A stretch of 14,208 nucleotides of DNA, taken from positions 1 through 14,208 of the forward strand of contig NXFV01001443.1 in NCBI GenBank assembly GCA_002803225.1, in the 5' to 3' direction. This DNA is from Gamarada debralockiae. Its lineage: Eukaryota > Ascomycota > Leotiomycetes > Helotiales > Hyphodiscaceae. Below are positions 7,881 to 14,208 of this stretch, piece by piece. Both the position numbers and the translations under genes were made by a program. Below the pieces are notes generated by a model. The model was given only the letters and a program-made list of their open reading frames with translations. It did no database searches and had not been told where the DNA came from. How positions within the stretch are numbered: position 1 is the stretch's first letter; each line of letters opens with the position of its first letter.

Positions 7881-9179
7881 CTAGGAAGCCGTGTACACAG
7901 AGAATGTCCCGAATTCCCAGTATGCGTCTGTAAATGCTGTGGCGTTGTTCGCGACTTGGTCTTCGCAAGTGCCCGAGCCTGCATGGATTGTTAGCTTTGT
8001 TAGAAGAGAGGGTGGAAGCTCAGGGGAACATACAAGTCTCGGCATAAACACTCTGCGACCCTGCCCAACTCCCACAAAGATCAATATTAGCAATAATACT
8101 CTGATTCCGAAAATGCGTCCCAATATCACAGTCCGTGTTCGGGAAATCCGCCGTCGCTTCCCCCCAGCTACTTGGATCCGGGCTGCCGCTCGTAACATCG
8201 CTCGGAATAGCACTCCTCGCAAACTGCCAGATTCGGATGCCTGCGGATCGTAGTTCCATGGCCATCACGCCGCCGCCATTATCGTTGAAGCCTGTTCCGA
8301 ATGAGGAGGAGCCGGCGTGCACGCCACAGCCCGCGTTATCGTCTGTGGAATTCACGCAGCTGGTGGTGAGACTTTTACCGGTTTCTTTGCGTTTGACCCC
8401 CATAGAACAGCCGGACGAGGTGTGTAGCGTCATCTGGTTCTCCGCACTGCCAACCACGTTCACAGCTTCCATGATATCGATTTCTCCATTCGTAGGCCAA
8501 TTGCTTGGATCAGTGAGCCAGAGGGCAGGCCAGGTTCCGCAGCCAATTGGTGTGTGTAGGACGTCGAAGATGAAGAGCCCGTCTGTGTATTGCGTTTTGG
8601 AGGTGATGCGCACGCTGAAACGACCGGTGGAGGCATTGGGGTTGCTGTCCGCTGTTACGGATGTGTCAACGCGCAGAACTGCGCTGGAGGAGCCAGCGTA
8701 TGTGAGGTTGAGGGTTTCGGCTTGTGCGGAGGGGACGTAGTGGACGAAGCCATCCGAGGGGTCGTAGCCGGTGAAATAGTCGAAGTTATCGAAGAACGAT
8801 GTTCCGGAGTCTGTTCGCAGTCTCTTGTTAGCAAACTGGTAGCTTTGAGGTGTAGTGAGAGAAGGGAGAGCTACTTACACGTATCAGCCAGAGTATAAGT
8901 CAAGGCCGAGTAGTCTGGATATCGATTCTGCTTCGTAACCTCCACAGCGACAATAACAACCACCACGATCACGATCACCACACCAGCAACCAATGCAGCC
9001 CACTTTTTCCAACCCCACTGCCTCATATCCCACGGACTCGGATTCAGCGTATCCTCCCTATCGACCTTATACTCTGGCGGTGCAGCCATCGACATGCTGC
9101 TCTCCCCCACCATCCCAATATTTTCTGCATATGGATCCTTCCTCCTACTCGCCATTTCTCTCAGTGTAGCGAACGACAT
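7881..9179 (-). CDS. GH16 glucanase/transglycosylase-like enzyme with N-terminal membrane anchor, three exons
   Basis: Exons 9179-8879, 8810-8034 and 7978-7881 encode 391 residues. Intron 1 (8811-8878, 68 nt, GTAAGT, GCTAAC, CAG) and intron 2 (7979-8033, 55 nt, GTATGT, GCTAAC, GCAG) both restore the frame. Residues 1-58 are a hydrophilic, basic N-terminus. Residues 59-81 are one Val/Ile-rich TM helix, so this is a type II membrane protein with the enzyme outside the cytoplasm. From YSGTSFFDNFDYFTGYD (101-117) to the C-terminus is a GH16 beta-jelly-roll. GEIDIME at 209-215 is the catalytic motif (Glu210 nucleophile, Asp212, Glu215 acid/base), and GTWPALWLTD precedes it. GH16 enzymes cleave or transfer beta-1,3(4)-glucans; wall remodelling is likely. 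There are several N-glycosylation sequons, e.g. NLT and NST. ATG 9179 is the first in-frame ATG, although the frame remains open upstream. Confidence 0.9.
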
Positions 9180-9435
9180 TTCAGACTCTCCTTTCCTATC
9201 CTGCGGATACCCTTCTTCAATATTCGAAAACGACAGACTGTTTGGATTTGCTTCCTTTGGTGGGAAAAGAGTACTGCTTTTCGCCCTAATATGCTGTACG
9301 GCCTTGGGCGGCTTCCAATACTCGAGCGGACGAAAAGGAAGTTGTTGTTTCTGTGATTGCTCCAGGATGGGCAACGGTTTTACTAATATCTCTGTACGAA
9401 TTGAAAAAAATTGGTGGGTAAATATCGCACCGCTA
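9180..9435 (-). other. Open in-frame extension upstream of GH16 start
   Basis: The GH16 reading frame stays open for about 80 codons above the ATG, up to a stop near 9438, with no further ATG. It reads PILEQSQKQQLPF and similar polar sequence. It is either a leader that happens to be open or part of an exon whose start lies beyond an upstream intron. AG acceptors occur near 9385-9400 on the minus strand. Confidence 0.3.
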
Positions 9436-11483
9436 TCCAGCTAAGGAAGAATTTCCGTAAGGGGTGGTGGGGAATACGAGGCGCAAGACGAGAGGACGAA
9501 TCAATCCACTTGCTTTGATTGCACTATTTCCTAAAACGATAGGGAGGTGTGATTTGGGGTGTACGGCTATGCACGCTGATGGCAAAGCTAGACAGGGCAG
9601 AGCGGAGGGAAATATGGAGAATATGTCATTGATGTGCAGGGGCGACGCACTATCGCCGCGCGAGCGAGGCGTGGTGGAATTGATATGGACTTTGAGGTCT
9701 GCTATCAGGCCAATCATGCTACGAAAGGAAAGGGGAGGCACGAAACACACAGTCAACGTCTTCTCACCTGTTGAGGGTTGAGCGCCAAACCCATAAAGTG
9801 GCAGAAGATGGTGGGGGCTGCGGGCAGTATGGACTTCTCACGAGTGAAATGACTGCTCTTCATGCCATCCGATCAACCTTGTTTTTGCTGCGCCGTACGC
9901 CCCATCCGAGAATTCCTCATCAAACCATGGTTGGTGAACTCTTTTGTCGATGATGCACTGTGTGTCGAGGCAGGAGAGTCTCTGTTTCAAGCAACGTGAA
10001 AGCAAGCTTTTCCTGCCATGAAAAAGCTCGAAACACTTCGGGAAATGGTGGCCGACGCTTTTTCGGACGTCTTGGCGATCATAGCGTTCGTTAGAGCTAT
10101 GAATAGATTTATTTTTATCAAGCTCTTAAAATCTCCGATAACACAAAATTCTTCCAACACGAACAAAAACACGAGATTCTATCTGAGGTCATCTTGATTC
10201 CAGTGCTCTGGATGTATCCGATGCAGTGTAACCATACAGACAGCCACATCCAGCCTCCTTCATATTTGTTTCACTGTTTTGTCAAAACATTTTCCAGTTC
10301 ATGCTGGTCATGCCAGGAGCTCGAAGCCAAAGCCCCGCCCGTACGCCGCGTCACCGCGACGTGCGTCAAATCCACATTAAATCTCGACCGCAGCTCACCA
10401 CAAATTCCTCTGAAGTGTCCCGATGATGAAACAAAATGAACAAAGTTAGATTACTCTGGATGAAATATCTACATCAAGGATCCTACAGTTTTTATTTGGA
10501 TATTTTCTTATCTTTTTTTTAGGGATGCATGCTTCAGCTTACTCGTAATTGAGGAGATCGTGGCCGACTATGTACAATACAGTTTCTGTACAAACCACGA
10601 AGGAATAAGGGCCAGGCCGTCTGAAGCACCTGGAAAAATTCCAAACTTTAACACCGTCATTTGGATGGGTTTCTGCTGAAACTCAATTCGCAGGAAGTTC
10701 CAGCAAGAGCCTTGGAAGAAAGTGTTTCTAATATCACGTGATCCGTTTTGTCCGTTTCTCCCATTTCTAGTTTTAAGTTATCAGATGTTTCAATGCATGC
10801 AGTCATTGGAGTCTGTAGTCGGAGTTCTCGACCTCTAGATTCTCTTTATTGGTTCTGAAGGCTCTCTGGATGGCCCAAGTCCGAAACCTCTACGTAACAT
10901 TGTCCTCATCACGCTGTCTTGAACCGTTGAAATGCCCAGATCAACTCCTTGTTAGCTTGACGGGAGCAGACTACAGAGACCTGTGATCAAGTCTTGAGTA
11001 TTTTGTCGATCACGGACGTCCATATCACAGATACAAGGACCAGGACCATATTGATGTGGAGGACAATACCCTCTCGCCGGCGAACCTTGGGGGTTAGGAC
11101 CTATCAAAGTCACACCATACAAACGGAATGAAACTGAACTCAACAACAAACTGCACTCAATAACAGCAATAACATGAGCATTATAGCACTAGCGATCGCT
11201 GACTGGGACAGCAAGCTGTAGAAATCGCTAACAGCAACCATACAACAAGAAATGCACTTGTGTATGTCGACAGAAGTTTGTCGTGGTTCACAGGGTATTG
11301 CTGAAGTTCAGAAGAAGAAGATTCGTGTGGTGCAGGAAAATCAGACAACTCCCTTCTTATGTGTTGTAAAGGTTGGAGAGGTTGGTTTGTTATACTCCCC
11401 ACTACGTTCCGCTTTGAATGAAGTTATTTATTCATTTGTTGGGCCTCTTCTCCCCGGACACACCCCCTTACATATATTTCCGA
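9436..11483. other. Two-kilobase intergenic stretch without a convincing gene
   Basis: Several frames of 60 to 117 codons occur on both strands, but they overlap each other, often lack an ATG, and show no family pattern. A 59-codon plus-strand frame at 10018-10197 is the only one with a clean ATG and an amphipathic helical look. The first part probably holds the upstream region of the GH16 gene. The last part (about 11400-11483) is the 3' flank of the dehydrogenase gene. No repeat, tRNA or transposon is recognisable. Confidence 0.4.
10018..10197 (+). CDS. Possible small protein, 59 aa
   Basis: ATG 10018 opens 59 codons starting MKKLETLREMVADAFSDVLA, then a hydrophobic/basic stretch and a polar Asn/Ser/Thr tail. 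There is no known family and no supporting promoter or intron. A minus-strand frame overlaps it. It may well be chance. Confidence 0.15.
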   Translation: MKKLETLREMVADAFSDVLAIIAFVRAMNRFIFIKLLKSPITQNSSNTNKNTRFYLRSS

Positions 11484-12522
11484 TCAAAGCACTTTCTCCT
11501 CTACTACCTTTTGCTTCGGCTGCTCGCTCTTCTTCAACTCAATGCCCGCCCTCTTCTCCCACCCCTTCAAACACTCCGTATGATCCGCACCTTCTTCCAA
11601 GGTAGCGAGTGCATCCTCAAGGTACCCGATCGCCAATTGCGGGAGCCCAGTCTCGAAGCCAGTCGACTGGATGACATCTTTCGTGATATTCATATCTTTG
11701 ATCAGAAGTCCGAGTTGGTATCCAGATTGATACCTGCGCGTGAGCCCCTGGTTTACTTAAGCATCCACTCCTATCCTCTCATCTCACAGCTCAAAGCTTT
11801 AGAGAGTATGATGTATCAGTACGCACCTCGTCTCTTATCGAATAAGCCGTCGAAAAATTCCTCCCAGTCCCGACATTCAACACATCAACCATCAACCCCG
11901 GATCCAGACCAAATTTCTGCCCCACCACCAAACTATCGCACAGCGCAATAATACTCCCCACACTGACGTAATTATTCAACGTCTTCATCGCATGCCCCGC
12001 TCCCGATTTACCCATCGGGAAGATATACTTGCCCATTGCTTCAAACACCGGCATCGCCCGTTCAACGGCTCCCGGGGAATCGCAGCCGAGCATGAATGTA
12101 GCGTCGCCGGTGCGGATGGCGTGGAGGTGGGTTTGCGTTATTGGCGCGTCGATTAGTGGAAGACTAAGGTAGGAGAGATCCAGGTTGAGGTTGCGTGTGT
12201 CGAATGGCGAGGAGGAACTCATATCTACAACTATCGTTCCGGGTTTCAAACTCGCCGCAATGCCATTCTCACCGAGCAGTACATCCCGGACGATTTTGCC
12301 GTTCGGCAGCATCGTTACCAGTACGTCAACTTCTTTCCACGCATTTGCATCATCTTTACCCGCCACCATAGAGTTGGGATACTCTTCCACGAATTGTGAA
12401 GCTCGAGTATGGTCCGCGTCTCGAACTACGAGATTGAATCCAGCGCGTGGGAGGTTGGCAGCGAGAGGGTACCCGGCATGGCCGAGACCTATGAAACCGA
12501 TTGTTTTTATTTTGGAGGCCAT
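11484..12522 (-). CDS. 3-hydroxyisobutyrate dehydrogenase-family (beta-hydroxyacid) dehydrogenase, two exons
   Basis: Exons 12522-11827 and 11747-11484 encode 319 residues. The 79-nt intron (11748-11826) has donor GTGCGT and acceptor ACCAG, joining IRDE to GLTRRYQSG in phase 0. The later CGCAG at 11732-11736 would break the frame. Residues 7-36 form the NAD(P)-binding Rossmann start with GLGHAG (13-18). VVDMSSSSP (98-106) follows, and the family catalytic Lys is Lys180 in GHAMKTLNNYV. KDM at 249-251 is the second conserved Lys-Asp of the C-terminal helical domain. The substrate-binding signature, DAPVSGG in textbook members, reads DAPITQT here (125-131). This class oxidises or reduces beta-hydroxyacids with NAD(P); the actual substrate is unknown. 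There is no obvious mitochondrial presequence and no PTS1, so it is probably cytosolic. Length is normal for the family. Confidence 0.9.
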
Positions 12523-12946
12523 TTCGGCAGAGGTTTAACTTCTTTAGGTTTGGAGTGGGCAATGCTGGGACTGTTGATTAGATGCTGAAGGAAATTTTGA
12601 ATGGGGTTGCTTGAGATTCTTCTCTGCTTGGAATTATATGCAAAATAGGGGATCAGAGAAATTGACCTCGTGGTTTACATTGTTGAAGGTTTCATTTCTC
12701 AGCCTGGTCATGGGCTTGCAGTGCAATGATGTCGAACGCAGGGTTTTAAAGGAGGGGTAAAGGGGGTTATGCGGGGTTGGTGGAGTTTCCCCGAAAACGC
12801 ATTCTCTCGCCTTTCTCTTACAATATCTGGAAGTGGAGATTTACGACTCTTAGTCAAAGATTAAGAAAGACTTCTAAGTCAGGCTTCCTCCCTTTTCCTA
12901 GCTCGGATAAAAGAACTGCATGTATCAACTCTCGAAGAGCTCTTCT
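12523..12946. other. Upstream region of dehydrogenase gene, no gene seen
   Basis: This lies upstream of the dehydrogenase ATG on the minus strand and downstream of the next minus-strand candidate. No canonical TATA box is obvious near the ATG. Short plus-strand frames have no family resemblance. Confidence 0.35.
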
Positions 12947-13349
12947 CTACTTCCCCTTCAGATAGCGCCGACTGCCTTGTAACCTCGTCAGACAAGGAAG
13001 GTAACTGTGACGCATTCCTTGAGTGTATTCATCGAGAAGCAGCAGTTTCTCTCTCATTCTTTTTGGCCTTGGAAGTTGCCAATTCCTGGGTGGGTTGTTA
13101 GTCAATCCTTGACTCGAACATATCTCCGTACAGCGCTGAGGAAATATACGACAACGAGAATTCAAAAAACAACAAGAATGCAGCCAAGTTCGTGAACAGC
13201 AGCGATTGAATCATGGAATGTAGTTCGGGGCGGAAGGTTCGAAGTGTTTGAATCTCTTGGCCAAACAGGTTGTTCTGGTAAAGTCGACCCTGGATGACGC
13301 TCCAATGTCGATCATGGCAATGTATCCGGATTATATACGACTGAGGCAT
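12947..13349 (-). CDS. Possible small membrane protein, two exons, unrecognised
   Basis: ATG 13349 opens exon 13349-13150. A 64-nt candidate intron (13086-13149: GTATAT donor, TTGACTAACA branch, CACCCAG acceptor) joins it in phase to exon 13085-12947, giving 112 residues. Residues 1-45 are soluble, ending QTLRTFRPELHS. Residues 46-67 (MIQSLLFTNLAAFLLFFEFS) form one hydrophobic helix. A basic tail follows (RPKRMREK, SRRYLKGK), which suggests a cytoplasmic face. I do not recognise the family. Upstream exons are possible because the frame is open beyond the ATG. The intron signals are good, the protein evidence weak. Confidence 0.3.
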
Positions 13350-13764
13350 TAACTTGAGTTTCAGATTATATACGCAATGGGATACTGGAGCACTCGGTTC
13401 TGGAAAAGGGGTAGGGAAACCACAGGGAAACTTGGCATGCAGCAGAATCAAAGGAGGAAGAACTCTGAACGCTGAAAATACTTCCTCATCATTGCCCAGA
13501 ACATGAACACTGCAAAGTCGAAATTACGAATCCACTGCAAAGATTGCAGCTAATCAGCAAACATCTATCATCCACTCTGAGGGAGAACAGTTGGAGTAAA
13601 ACGTGAAGACATCTTGAGTCTTGTGGGGTATGGAAACTCCAACCCTTTCACAAGGAAGCACTTTAGATAGTCTTTTCCAATTATCACAATAAAGTTATGA
13701 GACAACTCTCTGGTTTACTACCTTCCCCCTCTTCGTGCATGGTGGATCGCAATGCATCTGAATA
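13350..13764. other. Spacer, no assignable gene
   Basis: The minus-strand frame of the preceding candidate remains open to about 13451 but lacks an ATG there. The rest has frequent stops in all frames. No repeat or RNA gene is seen. Confidence 0.3.
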
Positions 13765-14040
13765 TTACTCCGAGAGCCAGCGCTCGACAACGAAAACAGA
13801 AACGATAACAGCAATCCATATGACAGCGACAACGTACACAACGGCAAGATTGAGCATTTGGGAGACACAGTTCTCGAATCCTTGATTGTTCCTTGCTCCT
13901 CCTTAGTCGGAATAAAATGTTCTTTGGATCCACCTCTGCTTTGAAGGTCGCTTTGAACTTCGAATGGTGGTTTTGCGGCTTTGTGATTTCAATTGCATTG
14001 AAGCCGAAAATAACATTGCAGAGGGCAATCTTATTAAGTC
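13765..14040 (-). pseudogene. Terminal exon fragment of an unrecognised one-TM protein, apparently frameshifted
   Basis: On the minus strand, an acceptor-like CCCTAG at 14041-14046, with AATAACTCAC upstream as branch point, opens a frame from 14040. It contains NKIALCNVIFGFNAIEITKP and FKATFKAEVDPKNILFRL. About 50 codons later the coding signal appears to move by one base into a frame reading ENCVSQMLN. That frame continues into the hydrophobic helix LAVVYVVAVIWIAVIVSVFV (about 13850-13790), then ERWLSE and a TAA at 13765-13767. No intron explains the change, so a one-base indel near 13885-13920 (real or sequencing) is likely. The 5' part would lie beyond the window. Family unknown. Confidence 0.3.
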
Positions 14041-14189
14041 CTAGGGCTTAAGTGAGTTATTGGGAAGAAGTTAAGGAGGTGGTATCGATTGAGAGAACCA
14101 GTTGCGCACTCGAAAGATTCTATCAACTGAAATGCCAAACCCTGCCCTCCCTTTTCTCCGGTACGTATCCTTCCAAGAAACTGCGAAAA

Positions 14190-14208
14190 GGGGGGGGGGG
14201 GGGGGGGG
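14190..14208. repeat. Terminal poly-G run
   Basis: Nineteen consecutive G bases end the window. This is most simply a contig end at a homopolymer or a read artefact, not a biological telomere: no TTAGGG-type repeat is present. Confidence 0.8.

Noticed and set aside
8135..8740. Long plus-strand open frame of about 200 codons opposite the GH16 gene
   Set aside because: It is antisense to the GH16 catalytic exon, which has clear family motifs and correct introns; the antisense frame has no family resemblance.
9464..9781. Overlapping frames of about 105 codons on both strands
   Set aside because: Neither shows family motifs or intron signals, and each is the shadow of the other.
11418..11951. 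Plus-strand frame of 177 codons across the dehydrogenase 3' half
   Set aside because: It spans the second exon, intron and part of the first exon of the dehydrogenase in antisense; no family match.
12185..12538. Plus-strand open frame opposite the dehydrogenase
   Set aside because: It is a shadow of the GC-rich coding exon on the minus strand, with low-complexity Ser/Arg/Ala content.
14190..14208. Telomere end
   Set aside because: The terminal run is pure G; no TTAGGG or related repeat is present in the window.

Overview
The window looks like nuclear DNA of a filamentous ascomycete (Pezizomycotina). The genes carry short spliceosomal introns (52 to 79 nt) with GTRNGT-like donors, mostly with GCTAAC-type branch points. 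The protein families are typically fungal, and AT-rich, TpA-rich stretches resembling old repeat-induced point mutation (RIP) separate the genes. A leotiomycete is possible, but that is inference from protein style only. The last 19 bases are all G, so the window probably ends at a contig edge.

Layout. (1) 320-1275 (+): an intact two-exon APH/choline-kinase-like phosphotransferase. (2) 1499-2360 (-): a Fig1-like four-transmembrane protein gene with correctly phased introns but frame changes and internal stops, so probably a pseudogene. (3) 2928-3800: a transposon-like block whose ~145-bp terminal inverted repeats are built from 48-bp subrepeats with mirrored spacing; its interior holds a short PIF1-helicase-like relic. 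(4) 4643-5556 (+): a TATA box and a two-exon gene for a 213-residue uncharacterised protein with a Gly/Arg/Gln linker and a Trp/Tyr-rich tail. (5) 5780-6564: an AT-rich decayed block followed by a probable solo LTR. (6) 6675-7670 (-): open frames of uncertain status. (7) 7881-9179 (-): an intact three-exon GH16 glucanase-like enzyme anchored as a type II membrane protein. (8) 9180-11483: no convincing gene. (9) 11484-12522 (-): an intact two-exon 3-hydroxyisobutyrate dehydrogenase-family protein. (10) 12947-14040 (-): two unrecognised, probably membrane-associated coding fragments, one apparently frameshifted.

The genes do not form an evident pathway or biosynthetic cluster. They look like unrelated single genes (small-molecule kinase, wall-glucan enzyme, beta-hydroxyacid dehydrogenase) interspersed with transposon debris. 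I see no RNA gene, CRISPR array or prokaryotic operon. The most unusual structure is the 2928-3800 element; I do not see a clear new multi-gene system.
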